A stretch of DNA of 37,516 nucleotides from Elysia marginata. Lineage: Eukaryota > Mollusca > Gastropoda > Plakobranchidae. The translations under genes were made by a program, and so were the position numbers. The notes beneath the pieces were generated by a model. That model did no database searches and was not told where the DNA came from. It saw only the letters and a program-made list of their open reading frames with translations. The stretch's first letter is position 1. Every line of letters begins with the position of its first letter. The stretch is taken from assembly GCA_019649035.1 (NCBI GenBank), contig BMAT01011493.1:8045-45560 (forward strand). The letters run 5' to 3'. Below, one piece after another: positions 1-10,375 of the stretch.

Positions 1-1292
1 AGAATTACATGAATCAAGATGATGTCTTATTTTAATAATTTTGTCGCATAAATAATTTCCAAATTTCTCTAAAAGATTTTTACTTTCAATTCTTTAGGAG
101 GTACTTTTGCATTTGACTCCCCACACAAGAAATTTGAAACATAGAAAAGATCTTTAGTGGATGAACAGTTTCCTATCTTATTTTGATTATAGGCATTTTT
201 TGCCGAGTCTATTAGTTCTTTGACTTTAAAAGTGCACGTTTTAAAAATGTCTCTGTGAACTGTAAGGCCCGATTTTCTCCACTTTCTCTCCGCTTTTGAC
301 AAAAGTTTGAACGGGAGTTATCTAAGCATTTTATTTATTTGATTTAAAGACTTGAAAATGTATAATGCTAGCACTTTGATTATGGTGAGAAAAAAATAGC
401 ATTGCAGATATCTTTATTCGATGGTCTCTAATTCAAAACACGTCAAAGAAATTTGATTTGTGCTTGATTTATCCTGGATGCCTCATTGGATGAACCTTAT
501 TTTTTAGGTTATAAAGTTAAAAATTGTGATGTCAAAAACTGTTGTTGTTGGCAGGACAAGGAAGACAAAGATTTAGAAGAGAAACGACAATTTTCTCCTT
601 ACTCTCGGTTTAGGTTTGGTCGCTCTTTTTTATGCAGTGCTAATAAAAAAATAGGCCCTCAACTACTCCGCTGAACTGGCATTGCGCTGGCGCGAATGAC
701 TCTTTGCAAACCGAGTGTTTAGTGATTGACACATCGCTAGATAGGAAAGATACGAATGCTAATTTAAGCTTTTATTTGTGCAAGAATATCCATCGGTGAG
801 GGCCGTAAAAGCATCACAGATGAGGTGACAAGAGAATTATGCAATAAGATTAAAAGTCTTCGTTTTTGACAAGGCCCATTCATGGAAATATTTAGCCTTC
901 CTGTCATATTTTGTCTGTAATGTTGGTCCTAACCAAGGTGGTGAAGCAAATTCGTGCACGTCAAATATATGAGAGTGAATTTTTTGAGACTCTCGATTAC
1001 TTATCTAACGCTTCGCGCTAGCCATGATCAAAGGACGGCAATAAAAACGCTCTTTGTCTAAGCTATGGCAGAGCGGCTTGGAACAAAAGGGAAGCTATTC
1101 TTGTTATCTCGGCGTTACATAAATTACACCCTCGCCACGCCTGCCGTACGTAGTTCGTGATCACGTCACCTTTCTATGCCGTGTCAATCGGCGAGACTTT
1201 GACCAGATTTAGCATGCCTTCAGCGTTTGTCACCGTGAGAAGCAAGAATAATTAAGGAATCCTGCAGATGCGTGCATACCTAGATCAAAACC
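1..1292. other. No gene seen; unannotated 5' flank
   Basis: Short open frames here (for example at 69-302 and 486-674) have no recognisable domains, splice context or composition bias. The segment from about 660 to 1330 is less AT-rich than its surroundings and precedes the TATA box at 1293. No mobile element or tandem repeat was recognised. Confidence 0.5.
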
Positions 1293-1302
1293 TATATAAA
1301 AG
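1293..1302 (+). promoter_or_regulatory. Orphan TATA box
   Basis: TATATAAAAG is followed by a moderately GC-rich stretch (gcgggacaacaccacggcg, then gatcttgagacggg) that looks like a core promoter region. Upstream, TCACGTCA at 1161-1168 resembles a CRE-like site. No open reading frame follows closely. It could be a distal alternative promoter of gene A, a promoter for an unseen transcript, or chance. Confidence 0.3.
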
Positions 1303-2351
1303 CGGGACAACACCACGGCGATCTTGAGACGGGAACGGGATTAGCCGGAAGCTCCAGATTTTTCGAAGGTTTGGAGAGTTCTGACTTCGATAGCCAGTCT
1401 TCTCAAGTACCTTGCCGGGCAGCGTTGGCTAATTATTTGTTTCAGATTGTTTGGGGACCTTTGAACAAGACTCTAGCAGAACTAGACCTACATTTTTAAA
1501 AGCTGAATTTTATACGCAGCTTTAGTAAAAAATATCCACAGAAACTTTAAAGTGTAGGTTCTCTTTAGACGAGATATTTGAATCTAGATCTAGTCACCTA
1601 GTTTTATCTACAGTCTGAAAGACACCTAAAAAGTCTTCTTGTGAGTTGCCTCTTTCCACATCACATTTTATAACCAAAATTGAATTATATATTTTCTCGG
1701 AGGAAACCCTATCAGGATGAAAACGTCACATATCTTCATTGCAACCGTGAGTTTCACTTTTTTAAAGATATTTTGTATAAGGTAAAATTTCCAATGTTTT
1801 TTTTTCAAAATTTTATTCTAGATCTATTTGAATATTACGTATTCATTTTTTGGACAAAAAGGACATAAATTTGTCAGTAACACTACAAGAGTTTCTTACA
1901 CTTGTCCCCAAAGCTGTCTTTATAGATTTACATAAGAAAATGCGCCGATACTATTACGAACGGATATGACAAGTTCTGCATGCCGAGCTTTTATTGAAGG
2001 GGATGAATTACCACGTAGTGTGTACTGACAAATCGAAGTTGTTGAAGAAATTAGAATTTTCTCCTTCGTTGACATTTAATCATTTCAAACTAATATTTGT
2101 TATTCATCCGGCATGATAAGCTCACTTGAGATACTGTTCATGGAAAAAAGTCCGTGCTTAGAGTCTTATTTCTGTCTAGTTTCCCTCGCAACAGTTTGTA
2201 TAATCACACTTATACTTGTGAAATCTTTTAAGGTGCTCAGTCAATTAACATCTTTTAAAAAAAATTAATTCTATAACATATATCTCTCTACCCTATTTCT
2301 CCATCCCTCTTCCCCCTTTACGTCTCCTCCTTCTCCTCTATTAAGATTGAA

Positions 2352-2366
2352 AATTCAGTATAAAAG
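2352..2366 (+). promoter_or_regulatory. TATA-box element, candidate gene A promoter
   Basis: AATTCAGTATAAAAG contains a strong TATA box (TATAAAAG at 2359-2366). About 50 bases on comes a plausible splice donor (CTAAAG|GTAAAG at 2415/2416), which fits a short 5'UTR exon of roughly 2390-2415. The same 15 bases occur at 14014-14028 on the same strand. Assignment to gene A rests on position and on the acceptable start context after splicing to 4555. There is no transcript evidence. Confidence 0.4.
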
Positions 2367-2389
2367 AGCATGGTGAGAAGAAAAAGACG

Positions 2390-2415
2390 AACTTAAGCTT
2401 ACGAAAAAGCTAAAG
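2390..2415 (+). other. Candidate 5'UTR exon of gene A
   Basis: The start is estimated at about 30 bases after the TATA box and the end is the donor AAAG|GTAAAG. The stretch is A-rich and cannot be translated usefully: the only nearby ATG (2370) runs into a stop after eight codons. It would leave a first intron of about 2.1 kb before 4555. Purely inferential. Confidence 0.25.
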
Positions 2416-4554
2416 GTAAAGTTTAAGACGCAGTAACGGCGACGCAATAAAAACGTAACTTATTTAATCATTATCGAATTAGTTCTTAGTTCCGTTTCGT
2501 TGATAGTTTTTGCTCTACGATGTAAAAACACTGTTCTTTTAAGTTGTATGAAACAAAAACCTCAGACTGTTGTTATTACATACGTTTTCGTGTTATTATG
2601 TAGCTTTAGAGCAGGGCATTCTCCAATCTATAAACCTCTAATATGCCAACTCTTCTCTCCCTTTTTCTGAGCCCCGCCTCAGTCTCTTGCTTTTCAATCT
2701 GTGTATTATAATTATATTTTTATATTCTCGGACATTATTTTCCTCTGGTGCCTGGCTCGATTGGTTTATTTTTCTTCAAGTTTACATCTCCCTGTCTTTT
2801 AAGATCTTTTTATCTTTTCATCTATCTTTCTTTTAATCATTTTTGTTTTTATATCAATTACTCTTCGTCTTTTACAGAACTTAAAATTTAATTCTCTTTA
2901 ATTCTGTCTGTTTTTTTTTTGTTTTTTTTATCTGCGCCCTAACGTTTGGTGGAATCAGTTTTGTTACTTACACCTGCAACAATGTTCTACTAAAACCCTT
3001 CTTTTTTTAAGGAAATGGGGACGATGTGAATATAAGTTACAGGAGCGTATAATTAACTTGCTGAACTATTTATAGAGGTAGACAAAATAGATGGTACAAA
3101 AACTTATAATTACAAGCTAAATGATTTTGTTAGCATTTTGTACACAGCGAAAAAATCCGCTATGAAATGCGTTGCAGAAAAAGCTTATATGGTCTTGTAT
3201 GGTTTTCTGTCACAGACCAGCTGTAAGACATCTTTAGATAAGATAACTAATATTTTCGAAATTACACAACTCCCTGATAGCCAACCGAAAAGTTAATTTT
3301 CAAAAAGCCGGCTCTATTGTTGTCAGCGCCAGTAGTCATAAGATAGAGTAAGCCATTCTACGATTAATTAACTCTAGAAAGTTATGAACACAAGTCAAGC
3401 GTTTGTATTGGATTTAGGTAATCACTCTAAGCTTTTCCTGTTTAAGTTAGCAAAAGTCCAATAAAATCCATTTAACAATCCAGACAGATAAAGAAACAAT
3501 GGAGTAGGACAAGAACCATCTCAGTGATATTTCAGAACAAAGCATTATAGAAAAAAGTCAAAGGACATTTAGATATAACCCATCATGGAGATTTGTTTCG
3601 AACTTGTACAACTTTGCACAAATCACAGTGAGGTTTACGCTTGGTGCATTTAGTTCCATCCACATGTTTATCTTAAATATTTATCCGTTCATGTTTAGTG
3701 AGTCTTTATAAGCCTTGTTTAGGTTGAGATGCTTTTGCGCAAAATTGACGATTATTTCCTTGACGCATTATCCAGAAAAAAGCAACTATCTGAATTGATC
3801 TTTATGTCTAAAGCTGGAGTAACACGTCTTGTTCGTGCTCGCCGTTACAAGGCTTTATCTTATAATAAATTGTGCGAACGACTTTGGTTGAGCGTTGTTG
3901 GTCATGAAATTACGGCTTCTTTCGCGCTTTCAACGGTCAGTGTTATAAAAAAATACCAACTACTTGTCTTATGCCACTGCATTTTGCCTTAAAGAAGTCT
4001 TGATTGGGTGGACGTTTCTTCAAGAGTAAAGCACTCTTAGATCCCAACAGTTTATTGTAAGTCTTTCTTACAGTAACTCTGGCAAGTGTCTTACCTTTAT
4101 GTGCTAAGCACTGCAGTTTCAGTCGTTGGAACAAAATTATCTGAGACTGAAATTTTTGAGAGGAGTCGCATTTAGGACTAAACTTATGAAGTTATTTAGT
4201 TGGCGCGAATAATAACTTTTGAAACGTATGGGATACTACATTTATCCTAAACTGTAAAGGAAAGTACATGTAATGAAAAATGAAAGCCTTGACGAGGGTT
4301 TACGATGTGTCTGCTTGTGTATGCCTCTTCATATTTTCTTTTGCCAGAACCTTTTTGTTTGATTTCTGATTCGAAGTATCTATAGTAATCATCATTGCCT
4401 TTGTCACAATATATCATATTACAGGCCACAGACCAACATCCCAAACATGGCCTGCTACTCTTTCTCTTTCTTACGGGTTTTGAGTCCCGATAATTATGAG
4501 AAAAAGCAGCTGCAGATACAGTCATAACATTGATGTTTTGTCTTGTCTCTCCAG
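2416..4554 (+). other. Putative first intron of gene A or intergenic DNA
   Basis: AT-rich with T-rich tracts around 2690-2940. The open frame at 3729-3992 has no domain, no splice support and an unremarkable composition. No coding exon carrying a clear signal peptide could be located, although one may exist. Confidence 0.45.
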
Positions 4555-4602
4555 ATGACCTTGATTGGGGCTACGTGGGCCGCCAACAGTTGGGCTGATG
4601 AG
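4555..4602 (+). CDS. Gene A, candidate first coding exon (16 codons)
   Basis: A pyrimidine-rich acceptor (tcttgtctctccag) is followed directly by an ATG. The open stretch reads MTLIGATWAANSWADE and ends at the donor GAG|GTAAAA, in phase 0 with the next exon. The segment has a weakly hydrophobic start and a small-residue TWAA motif resembling a signal-peptidase site. If translation starts here the hydrophobic core is short and lacks a basic n-region. A further coding exon upstream, supplying the front of the signal peptide, is therefore possible. If the 5'UTR exon ending at 2415 is joined here, the start context is aaagATGA, with A at -3. Confidence 0.45.
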
Positions 4603-7600
4603 GTAAAAACTAGTACACATGCGCCTTGAGAGAGATTTCTGTGATTTTAACAAACCAGTTTCTTCAGGTTGACTTATATCTAGATAGAATTCGTGGTGAT
4701 CATCATTTTCAATGATTTTGGTTGGTTACTATCAGCCGTCTAAAACTTGTGCAATATACTGGTGTATTTATTGATATATTTTTAACAGTTAAGTATTTCA
4801 TAATCTGCTAACCTCGATAAGCTGACATACATATGATGTAGAACGAGTCACAGTCTTGTTAATCTATTTACAAAAACCAATAGGCATGTTTTGGATTTTT
4901 CTAAGCATCTCACTCAGAAAATCTCCCTTCTGGCAAACATTAGTAGCAAAAAGATACAAAACGTGAATTTCGGATAGTTTTGCCATACAAATTACAGTGA
5001 TCCGCAAAAATTTGTCTTGACAGTGCTAATTTACCCAACAGGGGTTCACCATGACTCCAAAAGGTCGAATGTACTAGATTAGGATTAAATTCTCGTGTCA
5101 TGTTTAACATTTTATCACTCTTATGCTCAATTAAAAGACTAATGAAGAGACTACCATGTTGTTTATACTTCTAGGCGAACATGATTGAAACCCCTGTTAA
5201 CTCTTAACATCAGGTGATCATAGGTTATTTTACTCTTGACAAAAAAATTAGTGTATGAAACTATTATTGCTGTGTCGTTCTCGAAATTCATGAACTTTTA
5301 TTTCGTTTTTTTTTTATTATGATGACTTCTTTAATTTGACTCACAGCAAGATTATGGAAGTCCCCATTACGACCCTAACCCAGTCTTCCAGCCTCCGATG
5401 ATCTCCTTCCACGTAAACACGCCACCGATCTTCGGCAGCAAGTATTTCGGCAATACGCCTAACTACCTCTTCAAACCATTGCCGCCCGTGTTCACACCTC
5501 CAGTTCAGAAACTCCCTCCCCCGGTGGGTCAATTGTCTTTAAAAAAGCTAGCTTCATGCACTATAATTTTTACTTGATAATCTTCGTAACATATGAATTT
5601 TTAGCACAGGTTGAAGACAACAAATTGAGTGTGTGTGTGGGTGTGTGAAGGGGTGGAGGTTCACTGATATGGGATAAGACAACGAAGAGAGATCGAGGAA
5701 AAAAACATAACAATGCGGCGTACAAACAAAAAAGGTTGATTTATTCTGTAGCGTACTTATTATTATAAATAAGGTGGTATAGATCGTAAATGGACTTCTT
5801 TTACTGTAACCAAAAGAACGCAAGTGATTGGTCACCAAGAAAAAATGGTTTACTTGAAAGTATTAAGGCATTATCACGTGTCAAAGAATGTACTCATTGT
5901 AAAAACACAAATTTTTTATATAGAATATTGTACAGGATATGACCCTTCCTATTGTCTTAGAAAAGAACATGCGTGTATATGGATGTACTGAGAAAACGAA
6001 TAACCTATGACTAGCACCTGCTAAGATTTTAACTCGAAAAATGCTATTTTTAAAAGGTAAACGAAACCAAGTCACATGTTTCAGCTTTTTTGATAAGATA
6101 TTTTTGTCTCAACAGATAATAGAGAACATCTCAATGTTTGAGCTCTAATCTGTGTAACTTATGAAACACCTACTAATGCACTCGTAAATTTCCTACCATA
6201 ACTATTCACTTGTGATGATACAATTCTCCACACCAGCAGATGAAAGATGCCACGCTGTTGTGTGCTGCCACCTTATGTTCCGCCCCTGCCACGTGTAGAT
6301 TGGTCCAATCGTGCCCTACATGTCCCCCCAAGGCTGCCTGCCTCGCCCCTGCTGCTGTACCTCAAAGTATGTAGATCTGTATCTACTAATGACAGTATAA
6401 TTATATCCCTTTACTGAAGAGTTTGAATTGCCTTTTTAAAAATGTTTTATGTACCTTTTACATTTAAGTTAAGATAGAATACGTTTTATTTTGCTCTATT
6501 TGAATGTTCGTTTTACCCAAATTCTTTTTCTTACTTCCCCTTGAGTTGGAAATTCATTTAGATACCGTGCATACCACCGTTTTACGAGAAAAAATTGGTG
6601 GTCGTAGAGCAAATAACCCATACTCTCACAAATGAAAAAAAATCCAGTGATATTTGATACAACATGTTGCCTGAACAGTATTTTAGAATAATTTTTAGAT
6701 CAATTAGCAAGGTAACAAACAGTTATTATTATTTAAAAGTAAAGTTGAACGCAAAGAAAATAAATGATTAAAAAACGTACGTTTCTAAACCTCCTATGAG
6801 TTCTAATGCAGATGGAATTAGTTTTATTCATTTGATGTAAAGCACCTTTGAGTTTCCATCCTGTTATCTCGGTAATATATGGAATACATATATTTGGAAA
6901 TATTATAAATGAGGCATGTAGCTCCGATTACGCTACATTTTTGTGTGTTTGTCAGTTTCTTTGTGTCGTATATGCGAAAGCATTCTGGAGATTTTTGAAG
7001 TTATGCTACGATTCGTTTCCTAGCAAATTAATAATCTTTTCTGAAGTTTTTCTTTGTGCCACTTGTGTATACCTTTGAATAATATTTTACCATCACAGAG
7101 TTATTGAAATTATCGTGGTTTTTTTTTCAAGATCTGTAACATTAACAGCAATGTCAAAGTTGAACAAAAGTCGCAGTTTAGTTGTGTCGATTTTACAAAG
7201 TGGAAAATTAGTAGGGTATTATTAGGTCTTTAAGAGTACAAACAAAGCAGGTGTTACACCTTACCTATTGTTCAATTTGTTAACAACAATGTCAGAAAGA
7301 TATGACCCCAAAATACTGTGCTTACTCGAATTCGCTATTCCCATTCCTCTTCAACAACAAACAAATCGAGCGCCTAAAGTTAAACGATTTCTTCTGTATC
7401 AGATTTTAGTTACAGATGATACCTTTTTGACTCGAATCCCGCGAAATGTTTTTAATGCTAGTAGTGCGATGTACATAATTTTAAACTCAATCTCACCCCC
7501 GCATGGTTGCAGGATAACCTCATTAGCTCAATTATTTCCGACACTTTCATTAACGAAAAAAAGTATATTCTGTATGCCGACAACAGTACGTTTGTCAAAG

Positions 7601-10128
7601 CTTTGGGCTCAGAAAATGCAAAGCTCAAAATATATAGACGCCGTTTCTGTGTAAAAGTTGCGGCAACCGACTCACTGATTCCGGTTGCATGACATTGCAA
7701 GTGTATGTCCACCTTGGACGCTCGTAAACATAGACAATGCGCGACCAGCCAACATCACTATCGACGTTGTTTGACGTTTAGGACCTGAACTCAATGCTCA
7801 ACCCTACTCCATATAAAATGCTGTGATAGATTACAATAAAAAGAATTCTTTTACATTAAGATATACCATTAAAGTATATTGGTCTCTTCGTCTCCAGATT
7901 TCGACCAATGTTGTCAAATGCATGGCTACAGACAGACAGTGATGCTGCACCATCTCCTACCAGCAACAGGTGGGGTTCAGGGAGCGTGTGTCTCCCATCT
8001 CATAGAAGCGCAATTTTAAACTTTCATTTTAAATGTACTTGGAACGAATTCGTGTTTTGTTAATATATTGTATGCATTAACTTCATGAAATGCGTGTGAC
8101 ATTTTTCATCTACATCCTGTCCAAAGAGGACCCGAAGACTGTTCAAAGTATTATTCAGTCACGATAAACTTGTCAAACCGAGGCTAATATTTTCTATTCT
8201 TTCTTTACATTTATTGTCACTGCAGCAATCATTAACCCATCAAAGACCACAAGCCTGCGCTGTATCCCTTGGCTCCCGTCTCTGACCCGTGGCGGTTGTA
8301 GTCCAGGTGCGGCTTGCGTGCCGTACACTCAGCCCGGGGCTCCAGCCGGCACGGGAACTTGTTGCGCAGGTCCGATTACGACCCCAGCTGTACCGATTGT
8401 TTCTCCAGCAGCCGCGCCTCCAACAATTCCGGCTGCGCCTGCGCAAAGAAAATCCCCATTTGTGGCCCCGGCAGCAGCCTCTGCCCCTGTAATGCATCGT
8501 GTGGATAAGGCTGGTACATGCCCTTCTGTAAGTTGAAGTAGAGATACACAATTTCTGAAGATATGAAAAATCAGTTAAACCGTAGGTTTAGGTTTTGAAT
8601 CATTACATTTAGTACCGCCCTGCAATGGAAGATAAAATTAATGTTAGCTCTGTTGACTGGCAAGCGAAAAGTTAAATGGCCATATATAGACATATGGAAA
8701 GATAATTAATCAGTTTGATTCAACAAGATAGATAGGTAGATAAAAAGATAAATAGATGGACAGATATACATTGTAGCCTAGTCCTAACTTATTTTTATGC
8801 GACACCGTGTTTCTCGCCGTCCGGTTGGTAGGCACGTCGTCAGGCAACTGTTTCTATTCCATTCCCCCCGTCATGCTCGTCTAGGTCGTCGTTGTGTTTG
8901 CTTCGATTCTTTTGCATTTGTCGGTAAATACTTTTTACTGTGCATACACGTTGATAAATTTTTTTTTCTTTTGTTAAGAGTTGGCTTATTTTCTAAAATG
9001 AAATATTTTTCTGAAAGGCACAAGTGACATTTTTTTGTGGAGTACGGCCTGACTTTTCTATAATTTCCCATGAATTTTTAAAGTCCTTTTTTTATTATCT
9101 TTTTTTTTCCCACACATGTTCGCTGAGAGCCGTGGCCGACTTTCTGTGGGGTACCCTAAAGCTTGACATAACGCTGGTTTAACAAGTAGAGCACTGCGTT
9201 TCATGACATTAAAAACCTAGAATCTAGATAGATAGATAGATAGGTTATTTATGTTATGAAATATAAATAGGTACACAAATGGGTAGATAGACAAGTAGAT
9301 AATGGAATACACTCTCGCGGAATGATCTAGTTTTTTTATACAAAGAAAGTGTTCAAAATTTCGTTTAAAAATGCAGCGTGAAAATTGAAAAATAAACTAA
9401 TTTTGACGTATATCTCGTGACACATGTGCTTCTTCGTCGTTTGAGCAACTCCCTTGCTTCTTGGTAGCCAATCCCCATCCCTTTTGGGTGAACATGCGCT
9501 CGCAAGCAGCAGTTTCGAGTGCGGGTTGCTAGTCGTTCTTTTCATTTGAATAAACTTTAAAAAAAAAAAATATATATATAATGATTTAGTTTTTAAACAA
9601 GGAAGTCATTAAATCGAGTTTTAAAATAGAAGGCTAACACGGATTTCTAAGGAAGGGCTCTTTACACGTATTCTGTCACCCGACGTGTTTAAAAAAACAC
9701 GGCTGTTGGCAGTGAAAGATTTTGGTTTGTTTTCTAGAGTTCAAGTTTTTAATCGCTGTTCCTTAATCTTTTTTTCAGAGGGAATATTAGTAGGTAACAG
9801 TCTACCGTTGAACCCATCACCTGTATTGCGTGAATAGATTTACTAACGAAATGTCTTTTATTGGGACATCCGAATGATTTAAATTGAGACAAAAACCATT
9901 CCTTGCAGCCCATAAAAATATAACACACTTGCCCCTTAATCCTCTGTCCATTTTCAGGTCAACTACTTGATGAGCACATGCACTGGCATTTCGTGCACCA
10001 GAGATTCAGACTGTGGCTCCTACCTCAAGTGTTGCCCCAGTTCCTGCGGCGGAAGTACCTGTACCGTGCCGTCACTTCCACCGCTTCCGCCCCCAGGGCC
10101 GGCACAGGCGACCAACTTGCAAGGCTAG
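4555..10128 (+). CDS. Gene A: proline- and cysteine-rich secreted protein with a C-terminal WAP domain (six exons)
   Basis: Proposed join: 4555-4602, 5347-5523, 6240-6366, 7898-7969, 8226-8527, 9958-10128, giving 298 residues and a TAG stop. Every intron is GT/AG and the phases (0,0,1,1,0) agree at every joint, which is the main support. Residues 17-75 are a proline/aromatic-rich segment. Residues 83-188 hold cysteine modules ending in CC. Residues 190-235 are a low-complexity Ala/Pro/Val linker. Residues 236-280 are a WAP (four-disulfide core) domain. WAP proteins are secreted and often act as protease inhibitors, and some mollusc shell-matrix proteins carry the domain. Which role applies here is unknown. 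No family-wide match is recognised outside the WAP domain, so no gene symbol is given. The exact start and the two middle exons are the least certain parts. Confidence 0.72.
4603..5346 (+). other. Gene A intron (744 bp)
   Basis: GT/AG bordered, AT-rich, with no repeat recognised. Confidence 0.6.
5347..5523 (+). CDS. Gene A, proline/aromatic-rich exon (59 codons)
   Basis: The acceptor is gactcacag and the donor is CCCCCG|GTGGGT, phase 0 on both sides. The translation starts QDYGSPHYDPNPVFQPP and ends VFTPPVQKLPPP. It has 14 prolines and several Tyr/Phe residues but no cysteine. GC content is clearly above the surrounding AT-rich intron, and the frame is open throughout. Repeated xPP and Y/F-P steps suggest an extended, unstructured secreted segment, as in many extracellular-matrix proteins. 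The opposite strand is also open here, but that reading has no splice or sequence support. Confidence 0.75.
5524..6236 (+). other. Gene A intron (about 710 bp)
   Basis: GT/AG bordered, with a short GT run near 5628-5648. Open frames on the opposite strand are AT-rich noise. Confidence 0.6.
6240..6366 (+). CDS. Gene A, first cysteine-module exon
   Basis: Only one frame is open, and it is the one continuing in phase 0 from the previous exon. It gives six cysteines (residues 83, 88, 94, 100, 103, 109) within 42 codons, including CPTCPPKAAC. The donor is CAAA|GTATGT, phase 1. The acceptor is a tandem CAGCAG: use of the first AG (exon start 6237) adds one Gln, use of the second gives the start listed. 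The C-x5-C spacing of CPPKAAC recurs in the exon at 8226 and in the WAP domain. Confidence 0.68.
6367..7897 (+). other. Gene A intron (about 1.5 kb)
   Basis: AT-rich. Overlapping open frames around 7268-7712 on both strands show no domain and no splice-consistent coding signal. Nothing else is recognised. Confidence 0.55.
7898..7969 (+). CDS. Gene A, small CC exon (72 bp)
   Basis: The acceptor is tcttcgtctccag and the donor is ACAG|GTGGGG. In the phase demanded by its neighbours (2 bases in, 1 base out) it reads FDQCCQMHGYRQ and then TVMLHHLLPAT. The CC pair completes the module begun in the previous exon. A second frame is also open but breaks the phase and loses the cysteines. This is the weakest internal exon because it is short and its second half looks unremarkable. 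Confidence 0.55.
8226..8527 (+). CDS. Gene A, second cysteine module, Ala/Pro linker and WAP start (100 codons)
   Basis: The acceptor is attgtcactgcag, and the two leading bases complete an Ala codon with the preceding exon's last G. The donor is CCTTCT|GTAAGT, phase 0. The first part has CSPGAAC and, 15 residues on, a CC pair (residues 166, 172, 187, 188). A long Ala/Pro/Val-rich linker follows, with PAAAPPTIPAAPA in its middle. The last codons read DKAGTCPS, which is the canonical K-x-G-x-C-P opening of a WAP domain completed in the next exon. GC content is far above the flanks. Overlapping open frames on both strands are by-products of this composition. Confidence 0.82.
8528..9957 (+). other. 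Gene A last intron (about 1.4 kb) with GATA-type microsatellites
   Basis: Contains imperfect GATA/TAGA runs near 8727-8766 and 9221-9243, with further scattered copies to about 9302, and a short TA run near 9570. No coding signal. Confidence 0.6.
9958..10128 (+). CDS. Gene A, terminal exon: body of the WAP four-disulfide-core domain
   Basis: The acceptor is tgtccattttcag. Translation starts VNYLMSTCTGISC and continues TRDSDCGSYLKCC and PSSCGGSTC. Together with GTCP at the end of the previous exon this supplies all eight WAP cysteines (residues 240, 250, 255, 261, 267, 268, 272, 277), the D-x-D-C step, the KCC doublet, the CG pair and the trailing VP. A proline tail (LPPLPPPGPAQ) runs to the TAG at 10126-10128. 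WAP domains are small secreted folds, often protease inhibitors. No inhibitory loop can be confirmed from sequence alone. Confidence 0.88.
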   Translation, partial: VNYLMSTCTGISCTRDSDCGSYLKCCPSSCGGSTCTVPSLPPLPPPGPAQATNLQG

Positions 10129-10369
10129 GGAAACTTAAGTAGTACCGGTAACCGAAAGTAATCAAGCTTGGATTCAAATAGACTGCTGGTATAAATATTG
10201 TTTTTCTTTTAACTTTTTAGGTTTCTTTTTGCTACATTAAGTCAAATGTTTGTTATCGTTGTATATTCATCTCTGTCGTTCTTTGTATACAAATTTGTAT
10301 CTTTGGAATTTTTTTTGAAAAGTTATTGTGTTCATCATGTGAAAATGGGCAGCATTTTTCTATGCATCG

Positions 10370-10375
10370 AATAAA
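10370..10375 (+). terminator. Poly(A) signal AATAAA of gene A
   Basis: A canonical AATAAA lies about 240 bp after the TAG stop, in an AT-rich 3'UTR. It is followed by gcaatgatatacagac and then T-rich sequence, which suits a cleavage site shortly downstream. It is the first good hexamer after the stop on this strand. Confidence 0.6.

Noticed and set aside
3729-3992. 87-residue + strand open frame upstream of gene A
   Set aside because: No signal peptide or domain, and no donor that joins the gene A exons in phase.
6249-6366. Alternative frame of the 6240 exon reading MPRCCVLPPYVPPLP
   Set aside because: It contains CC and PP motifs, but its phase does not join the upstream exon and a TGA lies immediately before it in frame. 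The chosen frame fits both neighbours.
7268-7712. Overlapping open frames on both strands
   Set aside because: Inside a gene A intron; mutually overlapping, with no family resemblance or phase-compatible splice sites.
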